Notes under the pieces: model-generated
Seen by the model: the letters and a program-made list of their open reading frames with translations, nothing else
Databases searched by the model: none
Told to the model about the DNA's origin: nothing
Part shown: in pieces, positions 9,651 through 17,324 of the stretch
Position numbering within the stretch: position 1 is the stretch's first letter
Layout of the letters: every line of letters begins with the position of its first letter
From: Streptomyces sp. NK08204
Lineage (GTDB): Bacteria; Actinomycetota; Actinomycetes; Streptomycetales; Streptomycetaceae
Assembly: GCF_020400585.1 (NCBI RefSeq)
Contig: NZ_JAINVF010000023.1
Coordinates: 1-64,000, forward strand
Reading direction: 5' to 3'
DNA length: 64,000 nt
Position numbers and translations under genes: made by a program

Positions 9651-10691
9651 ATGGCCGAGCGCGGGGCGAAGCATCCACATGGTGTCGACCGACTGTGCGA
9701 GGCCGGGGATCGTGTGTATTCCCGGGCTGTGCGCCGGGGGCGGGTGCCGCGCACGGACGCCGATCCGGTGCCCTGTCTCCTTGAACTGGCGCTGCTGCAT
9801 CCCGACCCCGACGACATGGACTGGCTGGTGCCGACCTCCCCGCAGGAGGTCATGACCCGGCTGCTGCGCGGGGTCTACGACGAGGTCAGGGAGAGTCAGC
9901 GGCGGGTGGGCTCGGCGGTCGCCGCCTTCGAGTGGTACGCCGCCCTGGGACAGGATCGGCAGATGCCGGCGGCGCCGGGCGGGGGCGCCGCGATCCGGGT
10001 CCTGGACGGGCTCTCCCGCATCCAGGCCGCGATGGACGAGGCCACGCAGGCGTGCACCACCGAGGTGCTCTCGGTGCAGCCCGGCGGCATCCGCCGTGAG
10101 GCCGAACTGACCGAGGGCCTGCACCGGGCGCTGGCGCTGCGCGGCCGGGGCGTACGCATGCGCGACCTGTACACCCACGTCGCCCGGCACGGCCAGGGCC
10201 TGCTCAACTACCTCGACCTGATGGGCGGCGCGGTCGAGGCACGCACCCTGGACGAGGTCATCGACCGCCTCATCCTCTTCGACCGCACGGTGGCCTTCAT
10301 CCCGGCCAACACCGAACGCACGATGGCCCTGGAACTGCGCCACCCGGCACTGGTCGAATACCTCGTCACGGTCTTCGAACGCCTGTGGCGCCTGGCGATC
10401 CCGCTCACCGCCGCGCTTCCCGACACCGGCATCGAGGGCATTTCGCATCGCGAACAGTCCATCGCCGCGCTGCTCGCCGAGGGCCACCAGGACGCGGTCA
10501 TCGCCGAACGCCTCGGCATCAGCGTGCGCACCTGCCGCGCCCACATCGCCCGCCTGTCGGAGACCCTGGGCGCGGCGAGCCGCACACAACTCGGCGTCCG
10601 GATAGCCCAGGTGGGCCTGGACGGTTCCCGCAGGCCGTCCGCCCCGAACATGTTCGGCCTTCCGGGCCAGGAGTCCCCGAGCATCCACTGA
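9651..10691 (+). CDS. LuxR-type regulator with TrmB-like sensor region (paralogue 1)
   Basis: 346 residues from ATG at 9651, chosen because it aligns with the two paralogues (MAERGAKHPHGVDRLCEAG) and follows GGGGGTGA. The C-terminal 60 residues are a LuxR-type HTH: HREQSIAALLAEGHQDAV, IAERLGISVRTCRAHIARL. The central region (LSVQPGGIRREAELTEGL, DEVIDRLILFDRTVAFIPA) resembles the effector-binding part of TrmB-type regulators and is shared with both neighbours. There is no response-regulator receiver domain, so it probably senses a ligand directly. It converges on the second paralogue with only 12 bases between stop codons. Target genes unknown. Confidence 0.85.
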   Translation: MAERGAKHPHGVDRLCEAGDRVYSRAVRRGRVPRTDADPVPCLLELALLHPDPDDMDWLVPTSPQEVMTRLLRGVYDEVRESQRRVGSAVAAFEWYAALGQDRQMPAAPGGGAAIRVLDGLSRIQAAMDEATQACTTEVLSVQPGGIRREAELTEGLHRALALRGRGVRMRDLYTHVARHGQGLLNYLDLMGGAVEARTLDEVIDRLILFDRTVAFIPANTERTMALELRHPALVEYLVTVFERLWRLAIPLTAALPDTGIEGISHREQSIAALLAEGHQDAVIAERLGISVRTCRAHIARLSETLGAASRTQLGVRIAQVGLDGSRRPSAPNMFGLPGQESPSIH

Positions 10692-10703
10692 CCCCTGCCG
10701 GTA

Positions 10704-11720
10704 TTACGGGCTCTCCTCGCCCTCCTCCTGCGACTGCGCCAGAATCCCGGAGCGGCCGATGAGGTAGCCGAGTTGGGCGCGGCTCTCGCTGCCGAGGGTG
10801 TCGGCGAGTTTGGCGATGTGCACGCGGGCGGTGCGGATGTTCATGCCGAGGCGGTCGGCGATGACGGCGTCGGTGTGGCCTTCGACGAGGAGGGCGGCGA
10901 TGGCTTGCTGGCGGGGGGTGATGCCGTTCAGGGAGGGGCGTTGAACGGCTTGGGGAAACACGGGGGTTGCCAGGTGCCAGAGCCGGTCGAAGAATGCGGC
11001 CAGGTAGCCGACCACCGCCGGCTGTCGGACTTCCACGGCGGCAGTGCGGTCGGTGTTCGCGGGCAGGAAGGCCACGGTGCGGTCGAAGATGATCATCCGG
11101 TCGGTGATCTCGTCCAGACTGCGAGCCTGGGCATCGCCCTTCAGCTGCTCCTGGTAACTGACGACGGCGGGAAGATGGCGCAGCGTGTCGTGATACAGCG
11201 TGCGGATGCGGCCTCCCCGGTCCAGCAGAGCTTGGTCGCGTCGCATAGCGACGGTCTGGGAGGCGAGTCCCCGCGGGCCGCCGAGGCCGTGGTAGGGCTG
11301 GACACACAAGGCTTCTGAGCGAGCCTCGGCCATGGCCTCGGTGATGGCCAGGTTGATCCGCTCGGTACCGCTGAGGAGCCGTAGCATCGGGGTATCGGCG
11401 CCGACGGCGGGGTCCACTCTGAGTTGCAAGAATGGTTCGAACTGTTCCACCAACCGGTCCTCGCGCAGGCGTTCGTCCGCAATGCGGGCAGCCGATGTGC
11501 GTAGGAGTCGGTGCAGGGCGGCTGCGGGGGTGACCGGTTCGAGCCGGTCGGGGTCGTGGAGCGCTGGGTGTAACAGGCCGAAGTCGATCAGGCAGGGCGT
11601 CCCATCGGCAGCCGTGGCGCTTACGTTTCCCTCGCGCAGCGCACGTTCGTACAGTTCCGCCCCCGAGACACAAAGTTCCTCGACACCGTGCTCCGGGTGC
11701 GGTCTCGGCGCGAGGGTCAC
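10704..11720 (-). CDS. LuxR-type regulator with TrmB-like sensor region (paralogue 2)
   Basis: 338 residues. The start is GTG at 11720, which overlaps the TGA of the upstream paralogue as GTGA, so the two are translationally coupled. The N-terminus PHPEHGVEELCVSGAELYE matches the paralogues, the middle has ALCVQPYHGLGGP and DEITDRMIIFDRTVAFLPAN, and the HTH is ITPRQQAIAALLVEGHTDAV then IADRLGMNIRTARVHIAKL. Codon use is more relaxed than in the flanking core genes, as expected for acquired DNA. Probably a ligand-responsive DNA-binding protein working with the peptide operon divergent from its partner. Confidence 0.85.
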   Translation of the reverse strand: MTLAPRPHPEHGVEELCVSGAELYERALREGNVSATAADGTPCLIDFGLLHPALHDPDRLEPVTPAAALHRLLRTSAARIADERLREDRLVEQFEPFLQLRVDPAVGADTPMLRLLSGTERINLAITEAMAEARSEALCVQPYHGLGGPRGLASQTVAMRRDQALLDRGGRIRTLYHDTLRHLPAVVSYQEQLKGDAQARSLDEITDRMIIFDRTVAFLPANTDRTAAVEVRQPAVVGYLAAFFDRLWHLATPVFPQAVQRPSLNGITPRQQAIAALLVEGHTDAVIADRLGMNIRTARVHIAKLADTLGSESRAQLGYLIGRSGILAQSQEEGEESP

Positions 11721-12754
11721 CGTGTGGCTCCCTGCTCCGGGAGCGTGGCGTCCTTGTCGAGGATTCCCGACTGGGCGATGAGGTAGCCGAGCTGGGCGCG
11801 GCTGCCGCTGCCCAGGGCTTGGGCGAGTTTGGCGATGTGCGCTCGGCAGGTGCGGACGTTCATCCCGAGCCGGCGCGCGATGGCCTCGTCCACATGGCCT
11901 TCGACCAGGAGCTTGGCGATGGAGTGCTGGACTTCTGTGATGCCTGCAGCGTCGACTGTATATGGGCCGCTCGTGCTCATCGGGACAGCGCGGACCCACA
12001 GGTACTCGAACACCTTCATGAGATAGCGGACCAGCCCGGGGTGGCGCAGCTCCAGAGCGATCTTCTGGTCGTCGCGGGCCGGTATGAAGGCGACGGCGCC
12101 ATCACAGATGATCAGGCGCTCGACCAGTTCATCAATGGTGCGGTACTCGACCCTGCCGCCCGAGAGCTGGGCAGCATAGGCGAGCTTCTCTGGGTTGTAG
12201 CGTGCGGTGTGCTGGTAGAGGCTCCGGATCTCGACCCCACGTTCTAGTAGGGCCCGGTCTCGCTCAAGTCCCTTCAGCAGGCTGCTCTCCGAAATACGAT
12301 CGGACGGCTGAACGGTGAGAAGCTCCGTTTGGACCTGGGCTGTGGCAAGGTTGAGCGCCGCGTTGATCCGCTCTCCGCCCTCCAGGACGGTGACGGAGTC
12401 GCTAGGGGCGTGCGCCTCCCTACTGAGGGTCATGAACGGCTCAAAGACCTGTGCGAGTTCGATTGACAGTTGCCTGCGTTCAGCGATCTCGTGCTCGATG
12501 GGGCCGAGCTGTCGCGCCAGGGCGACTGCTGGAGGGACTGGTCGCAGCCAGGCGGAGTCGTCCGTATCCGGCTGGAGCAGGGCGAGATCGACCAGGCACG
12601 GGGCGGACTCCGCTTCCGAGCGAGCGACTCGTCCAGCACGCAGCGCGGCGGCGTAAAGGCGGTTGCCTTCGGCGCATAGCTCGGCTACTGCATGAGGATG
12701 TACAGGTTTTGCCCGACTTGTCGCCAATTCTCCACCCCCCAGGGTCCTGAACAT
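11717..12754 (-). CDS. LuxR-type regulator with TrmB-like sensor region (paralogue 3)
   Basis: 345 residues from ATG at 12754. That ATG has no Shine-Dalgarno; an in-frame TTG about ten codons later, behind GGGGGTGGAG, would give an N-terminus closer to the paralogues (ATSRAKPVHPHAVAELC). The central region has LLTVQPSDRISESSLLKGL and DELVERLIICDGAVAFIPA; the HTH is EVQHSIAKLLVEGHVDEA then IARRLGMNVRTCRAHIAKL. It is divergent, across 86 bases, from the exported peptide gene, and its stop overlaps the start of paralogue 2. Third-position GC is visibly lower than in the surrounding housekeeping genes. Confidence 0.85.
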   Translation of the reverse strand: MFRTLGGGELATSRAKPVHPHAVAELCAEGNRLYAAALRAGRVARSEAESAPCLVDLALLQPDTDDSAWLRPVPPAVALARQLGPIEHEIAERRQLSIELAQVFEPFMTLSREAHAPSDSVTVLEGGERINAALNLATAQVQTELLTVQPSDRISESSLLKGLERDRALLERGVEIRSLYQHTARYNPEKLAYAAQLSGGRVEYRTIDELVERLIICDGAVAFIPARDDQKIALELRHPGLVRYLMKVFEYLWVRAVPMSTSGPYTVDAAGITEVQHSIAKLLVEGHVDEAIARRLGMNVRTCRAHIAKLAQALGSGSRAQLGYLIAQSGILDKDATLPEQGATR

Positions 12755-12840
12755 GCAGGAACATGATGCACCGATTGTGTGGCCATCACGTGCCTGAATG
12801 AGCCATCGTCATACCTGACGGGGGAAAAGGGGACCTTCAA
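12755..12840. promoter_or_regulatory. Shared divergent promoter region of regulator pair and peptide operon
   Basis: The 86 bases must hold both promoters. GAACATG occurs twice (around 12749 and 12759), and TGATG pairs with CATCA across about 15 bases (12764-12788), a candidate operator. AAGGGGA (about 12827-12833) is the Shine-Dalgarno of the peptide gene. No confident -10/-35 pair seen. Confidence 0.4.
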
Positions 12841-13026
12841 GTGAGGACGAAGCTGACCATGCGCAACAGACTGCTTCGCTCGGTACTTGGCGCTGCCCTT
12901 TCCGCCCTGGCAGCTCTCGGGATCCTGAGTGGCGTCGCTGGCGGGAAAGGCACTGTCCGGGCGATCACCGAGTGGCCCATTGTGGTCTCGCAGACCGATG
13001 CGATGGTCGGCGGAGCCGGGAGCTGA
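12841..13026 (+). CDS. Small exported peptide, possible signal peptide pheromone
   Basis: 61 residues from GTG at 12841, seven bases after AAGGGGA; ATG at 12859 is an alternative. A positively charged N-terminus (MRNRLLR) and a hydrophobic stretch (SVLGAALSALAALGILSGVA) form a Sec signal sequence. What remains after GGKG is about 24 residues containing AITEWPIVVSQTDAMVGG, with no Cys, so it is neither a lanthipeptide nor a disulfide-bonded toxin. The stop is one base before the next start, so the two genes are translationally coupled. Divergent from the LuxR-type regulator pair. A signalling or substrate role is inference; I recognise no characterised homologue. Confidence 0.65.
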   Translation: MRTKLTMRNRLLRSVLGAALSALAALGILSGVAGGKGTVRAITEWPIVVSQTDAMVGGAGS

Positions 13027-13027
13027 C

Positions 13028-13363
13028 GTGACCACTCCACCTGACGATCGATCCTTCCGCCGCGAGATGGCCACCGCCTACCGGTCCGGCTGGCACTTCA
13101 TCGACCTGGTCACCGCCATCCCCCACAGCGGTGACTCGCTGATGGTGACCGTCTTCGGTGAACCGGTCGTCGTCGCCCGGGACGAGGACGGTGACGTGCG
13201 GGCCTACCGGTGCCTGCGCAAGCCCCGGGGTGCGCCGCAGCCGGTGCGCTGTGCCATCCGGTACGGCATGATCTTTGTGAACCTGGACCAACGAGACCAT
13301 CGGGTGGCAGAGCCGGATGTCTCCGACATAAGAACCATCTCGGCCACCCCCCGCAGTGCCTGA
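13028..13363 (+). CDS. Degenerate Rieske-like small protein
   Basis: 111 residues from GTG at 13028. WHFIDLVTAIPHSGDSL, GEPVVVARDEDGDVRAY and YGMIFVNLD follow the order seen in the N-terminal Rieske domain of ring-hydroxylating oxygenases. The ligand motifs have decayed: C62-L-R replaces CxH and C75-A-I-R replaces CxxH, so both Cys remain while both His are Arg, and the segment between them is short. It cannot hold a normal [2Fe-2S] cluster. The catalytic mononuclear-iron domain is absent. It is coupled to the upstream peptide gene and followed by a strong terminator, so the two form a bicistronic unit. Function unknown. Confidence 0.7.
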   Translation: MTTPPDDRSFRREMATAYRSGWHFIDLVTAIPHSGDSLMVTVFGEPVVVARDEDGDVRAYRCLRKPRGAPQPVRCAIRYGMIFVNLDQRDHRVAEPDVSDIRTISATPRSA

Positions 13364-13407
13364 CGCGATTCCCCCGTCGTAAAAGATCGCTCAGGCGCTT
13401 CCCCCCG

Positions 13408-13446
13408 CAGCGGCGTCACCGTGACCTGAACACGGTGACGCCGCTG
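13408..13446. terminator. Terminator after the peptide/Rieske-like unit
   Basis: A perfect 16-bp stem (13408-13423 with 13431-13446, CAGCGGCGTCACCGTG) and a seven-base loop, between convergent genes. No T-run follows on the plus strand. Confidence 0.75.
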
Positions 13447-13506
13447 TCGTTCGTGGGGACATTTCAGGGTATGGGTGCGCTTCTACAGTGGCTGAAATCA
13501 GTCTGT

Positions 13507-13929
13507 TCAGCCATGCCCCAGCGCCCGCTCCACCCTGATCTCGATCACCACCCGTGAGGGATTCGGGGACGGTGTCCGCTCGTACCGTTCGGCGTACCGG
13601 CGTTCCGCCTCGGCGACCCGTTCCGGCTCGGTGCGGACCGTCGCCCTGCCCTCCAGCGTGGCCCAGCGCCGGCCGTCCACCTGGCACACGGCCACCCGCG
13701 CGCCCGCGGGGCCGGCGTCGGCCGCGCGGATGTACGCCACCTTCGCGCTCGTCTTGTTCGTGATCACCCGGGCCAGGCCCGCCTCCGGGTCGTACGTCAC
13801 CCCGACCGGGACCACGTGCGGGCTGCCGTCCGGGCGGATCGTCGTCAGCGTGCACAGGTGCCGCTCCCGCCAGAAGGCCAGGTATGTGCTGTCCAGGGCC
13901 GCTGGGTCTATCGAGTGCTTCGAAGGCAT
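13507..13929 (-). CDS. PPOX-class, probably F420-dependent oxidoreductase
   Basis: 140 residues of the split-barrel flavin/deazaflavin family. FWRERHLCTLTTIRPDGSPH, VVPVGVTYDPEAGLARV and the conserved T-N-K-T-S-A-K-V (residues about 58-65, phosphate binding) are the actinobacterial F420-type pattern; the substrate cannot be told. GRRWATLEGRATV lies near residue 90. ATG at 13929 has no Shine-Dalgarno but a TAGTTT -10 six bases upstream. It is divergent from clpB, and its promoter sits next to the clpB HAIR element, so HspR may affect it too. Confidence 0.85.
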   Translation of the reverse strand: MPSKHSIDPAALDSTYLAFWRERHLCTLTTIRPDGSPHVVPVGVTYDPEAGLARVITNKTSAKVAYIRAADAGPAGARVAVCQVDGRRWATLEGRATVRTEPERVAEAERRYAERYERTPSPNPSRVVIEIRVERALGHG

Positions 13930-13935
13930 GGGAGA

Positions 13936-13941
13936 AAACTA
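13936..13941 (-). promoter_or_regulatory. -10 element, probable leaderless promoter of the PPOX gene
   Basis: On the minus strand TAGTTT is six bases before ATG 13929. The matching -35 zone overlaps the clpB HAIR element. Confidence 0.45.
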
Positions 13942-13951
13942 GCCCCGTTGC

Positions 13952-13972
13952 CTTGAGCGGAATCGACTCAAC
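13952..13972 (+). promoter_or_regulatory. HspR operator (HAIR element), clpB
   Basis: CTTGAGC-N7-ACTCAAC, close to the HAIR consensus, 64 bases before the clpB start. A possible -10, TATGTT, is at 13979-13984. It should place clpB under HspR control. Confidence 0.88.
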
Positions 13973-14036
13973 TTTGTGTATGTTGGTAGTGGCAGTAGCC
14001 GTAGTGGGACACGTGGCCGAGTAGGAGAGCGCGAAC

Positions 14037-16634
14037 GTGGACGCCGAGCTGACCAACAGGAGCCGGGAAGCGATCAACGCGGCCGGCAGTCGGGCCGTGA
14101 CCGAAGGGCACCCGGACCTCACGCCTGCCCATCTGCTCCTCGCCCTGCTCGCGGGGCAGGAGAACGAGAACATCACCGACCTGCTCGCCGCCGTCGACGC
14201 CGACCAGGCCGCCGTACGCTCCGGGGCGGAGAAGATCCTCGCGTCGCTGCCCAGCGTGACCGGGTCCACCGTTGCGCCGCCGCAGCCCGACCGCGAGCTG
14301 CTCGCCGTCATCGCGGACGCCGGTGAGCGGGCGAAGGAACTCGGTGACGAGTATCTGTCCACCGAGCATCTGCTCATCGCGATCGCCGCCAAGGGCGGTC
14401 GCGTGGCCGAGGTGCTCAAGGCGCAGGGCGCCGATGCGAAGAAGTTGCAGGAGGCCTTCGACAAGGCCAGGGGAGGACGCCGCGTGACCACCGCCGACCC
14501 AGAGGGCCAGTACAAGGCCCTGGAGAAGTTCGGCACCGACTTCACCGCCGCCGCCCGTGAGGGGCGCCTGGACCCCGTCATCGGGCGGGACCAGGAGATC
14601 CGGCGGGTCGTACAGGTGCTCAGCCGCAGGACCAAGAACAACCCCGTCCTCATCGGCGAGCCCGGGGTCGGCAAGACCGCCGTCGTCGAGGGGCTCGCCC
14701 AGCGGATCGTCAAGGGCGATGTGCCGGAGTCGCTCAAGGACAAGCGGCTCGTCGCCCTCGACCTCGGCGCCATGGTCGCCGGTGCCAAGTACCGCGGTGA
14801 GTTCGAGGAGCGGCTGAAGGCCGTGCTCGCCGAGATCAAGGAATCCGACGGGCGGATCATCACCTTCATCGACGAGCTGCACACCGTCGTGGGGGCCGGC
14901 GCCGGCGGCGACTCCGCCATGGACGCCGGGAACATGCTCAAGCCCATGCTCGCCCGCGGTGAGCTGCGCATGGTCGGCGCCACCACGCTGGACGAGTACC
15001 GGGAGCGGATCGAGAAGGACGCCGCCCTGGAGCGGCGGTTCCAGCAGGTGCTGGTCAGCGAGCCCTCCGTCGAGGACACCATCGCCATTCTGCGCGGGCT
15101 CAAGGGGCGGTACGAGGCCCACCACAAGGTGCAGATCGCCGACAGCGCGCTCGTGGCCGCCGCCGCCCTCTCCGACCGGTACATCACCTCCCGCTTCCTT
15201 CCCGACAAGGCCATCGACCTGGTGGACGAGGCCGCCTCCCGGCTGCGCATGGAGATCGACTCCTCGCCCGTCGAGATCGACGAACTCCAGCGCGCCGTCG
15301 ACCGGCTGCGGATGGAGGAGCTGGCGATCGGCCAGGAGACCGACCCGGCCTCGCGCGAGCGGCTGGAGAAGCTGCGCCGTGACCTCGCCGACAAGGAAGA
15401 GGAACTGCGCGGACTCACCGCCCGCTGGGAGAAGGAGAAGCAGTCCCTCAACCGCGTCGGTGAGCTGAAGGAGAAGCTGGACGACCTGCGCGGCCAGGCC
15501 GAACGCGCCCAGCGCGACGGCGACTTCGACACCGCCGCCAAACTGCTCTACGGCGAGATCCCGGCCGTGGAGAAGGAGCTGGAGGCCGCCTCCGAGGCCG
15601 AGGAGGAGGCAGCCAGGGACACCATGGTCAAGGAAGAGGTCGGCTCCGACGACATCGCCGACGTCGTCGCCGCCTGGACCGGCATCCCCGCCGGCCGCCT
15701 CCTGGAGGGCGAGACGCAGAAACTGCTGCGCATGGAGGAGGAGATCGGCAAGCGGCTGATCGGACAGACGGAGGCCGTACGGGCCGTGAGCGATGCCGTA
15801 CGGCGGTCCCGGGCGGGTATCGCCGACCCCGACCGGCCCACCGGGTCGTTCCTCTTCCTCGGCCCCACCGGCGTCGGCAAGACAGAACTCGCCAAGGCGC
15901 TCGCCGACTTCCTCTTCGACGACGAACGGGCCATGGTCCGCATCGACATGTCCGAGTACAGCGAGAAGCACAGCGTGGCCCGGCTGGTCGGCGCGCCTCC
16001 CGGGTACGTCGGCTACGAGGAGGGCGGCCAGCTGACCGAGGCCGTACGACGGCGGCCGTACACCGTCGTGCTGCTGGACGAGGTCGAGAAGGCCCACCAC
16101 GAGGTCTTCGACATCCTGCTGCAGGTGCTGGACGACGGGCGCCTGACGGACGGCCAGGGACGTACGGTCGACTTCCGCAACACCATCCTGGTGCTCACCT
16201 CCAACCTGGGCAGCCAGTTCCTGGTCGACCCCATCAGCAGCGAGGCGGAGAAGAAGGAGCAGGTGCTCGAGGTCGTACGGGCGTCCTTCAAGCCGGAGTT
16301 CCTCAACCGGCTCGACGACCTCGTCGTCTTCTCCGCCCTCAGCAAGGACGAGCTGTCCCGGATCGCCCGGCTCCAGATCGACCGGCTGGCGGCCCGGCTC
16401 GCCGAGCGCCGGCTCACCCTGGACGTCACGCCCGAGGCGCTGGCCTGGCTGGCGCAGGAGGGCATGGACCCGGCCTACGGCGCCCGTCCGCTGCGCCGCC
16501 TGGTGCAGACCGCCATCGGCGACCGGCTCGCCAAGGAGATCCTCTCCGGCGAGATCAAGGACGGCGACACGGTCCGTGTGGACCGCTTCGGCGAGGGGCT
16601 GCTGGTGGGTCCCGCGACCGGCAAGACGCTCTGA
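14037..16634 (+). CDS. clpB: ATP-dependent disaggregase ClpB (Hsp100)
   Basis: Hexameric AAA+ chaperone that rescues aggregates together with DnaK/DnaJ/GrpE. 865 residues, full length: an N domain (about 1-145), NBD1 with Walker A GEPGVGKT near residue 207 and Walker B FIDELHTVVGAG near 280, a long coiled-coil middle domain (about 390-510), and NBD2 with GPTGVGKTE near residue 608. GTG at 14037 is the only start that gives the normal N-terminus (MDAELTNRSREAINAAG). The HAIR element upstream links it to the dnaK operon regulon. Confidence 0.97.
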   Translation: MDAELTNRSREAINAAGSRAVTEGHPDLTPAHLLLALLAGQENENITDLLAAVDADQAAVRSGAEKILASLPSVTGSTVAPPQPDRELLAVIADAGERAKELGDEYLSTEHLLIAIAAKGGRVAEVLKAQGADAKKLQEAFDKARGGRRVTTADPEGQYKALEKFGTDFTAAAREGRLDPVIGRDQEIRRVVQVLSRRTKNNPVLIGEPGVGKTAVVEGLAQRIVKGDVPESLKDKRLVALDLGAMVAGAKYRGEFEERLKAVLAEIKESDGRIITFIDELHTVVGAGAGGDSAMDAGNMLKPMLARGELRMVGATTLDEYRERIEKDAALERRFQQVLVSEPSVEDTIAILRGLKGRYEAHHKVQIADSALVAAAALSDRYITSRFLPDKAIDLVDEAASRLRMEIDSSPVEIDELQRAVDRLRMEELAIGQETDPASRERLEKLRRDLADKEEELRGLTARWEKEKQSLNRVGELKEKLDDLRGQAERAQRDGDFDTAAKLLYGEIPAVEKELEAASEAEEEAARDTMVKEEVGSDDIADVVAAWTGIPAGRLLEGETQKLLRMEEEIGKRLIGQTEAVRAVSDAVRRSRAGIADPDRPTGSFLFLGPTGVGKTELAKALADFLFDDERAMVRIDMSEYSEKHSVARLVGAPPGYVGYEEGGQLTEAVRRRPYTVVLLDEVEKAHHEVFDILLQVLDDGRLTDGQGRTVDFRNTILVLTSNLGSQFLVDPISSEAEKKEQVLEVVRASFKPEFLNRLDDLVVFSALSKDELSRIARLQIDRLAARLAERRLTLDVTPEALAWLAQEGMDPAYGARPLRRLVQTAIGDRLAKEILSGEIKDGDTVRVDRFGEGLLVGPATGKTL

Positions 16635-16666
16635 GGCGGGGCAGACACCGTGCGACACGGCCGGGC

Positions 16667-16705
16667 CACCGTGTGACGCGGGTCCACTGCCCGCGTCACA
16701 CGGTG
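16667..16705. terminator. Terminator between clpB and a convergent gene
   Basis: A perfect 16-bp stem, CACCGTGTGACGCGGG (16667-16682) with 16690-16705, and a seven-base loop. The right arm covers the stop codon of the minus-strand gene. Confidence 0.8.
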
Positions 16706-17190
16706 AACGCCGAGAAGGACACCCGGGCGGTGCCTGCGCTCTCGTAGGTCACGTTCACGACGACCGCGTTCGCGTCGACACCGTCCGGGGGCGGATGGGC
16801 ATCGGAGTTCAGGTTCAGGCAGAGGTCCGCACCCTCGTCGCAGAGGTCCGTGCCGGGTGCCGGCCCCTGCAGGTAGGTGGCCTTCAGCCAGCCGCGCACG
16901 TCCGCCCTCGGCATCCGGAAACCGGCCTCGTAGTCGGTGTCCTGCCAGGCCTGCACCGTGCAGTGCGTGTCGTACGCCCCGGTCGGCAGCCTCGCGCCGC
17001 CGAAGGACAGCGCCTCTGCGCACGACACCTTCTCGGGCGCTCCGCCGAGCGGGTAGTCCGACAGCGCCGACTTCACCACCAGCACCACCATCCACGCCAG
17101 GAGCAGTCCTGGCAGCGCCAGGACTGCCGCGACCAGACCCCACCGTGTCCGGCCGCGCCCCTCGCCCCCGGCCGTCCGCCGTTCCCGCAC
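16696..17190 (-). CDS. Hypothetical single-pass membrane protein
   Basis: 164 residues. A basic N-terminus (about 1-16) is followed by one membrane helix (WGLVAAVLALPGLLLAWMVV) and an extracytoplasmic domain with four Cys (VSCAEAL, DTHCTVQ, DLCDEG, DLCLNL) that could form two disulfides. GTG at 17190 follows GGAGGGCAGG. I recognise no domain. It may be a small actinobacterial envelope protein; function unknown. Confidence 0.65.
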   Translation of the reverse strand: MRERRTAGGEGRGRTRWGLVAAVLALPGLLLAWMVVLVVKSALSDYPLGGAPEKVSCAEALSFGGARLPTGAYDTHCTVQAWQDTDYEAGFRMPRADVRGWLKATYLQGPAPGTDLCDEGADLCLNLNSDAHPPPDGVDANAVVVNVTYESAGTARVSFSAFTV

Positions 17191-17324
17191 CCTGCCCTCC
17201 CCCTACCGGGTCATCACGATGGACCGGATCATGTCAGCCATGGGCTGACAGGCGGCGTCGGGGCTTGCCACCCCCCTCCCCGCATGGGGGAGGATGGCGG
17301 AATCCGCATGAAGGGAAAATTACG

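Noticed and set aside
9573..9651. Upstream start (9573) for regulator paralogue 1
   Set aside because: The extra 26 residues are absent from the paralogues and overlap a plausible promoter.
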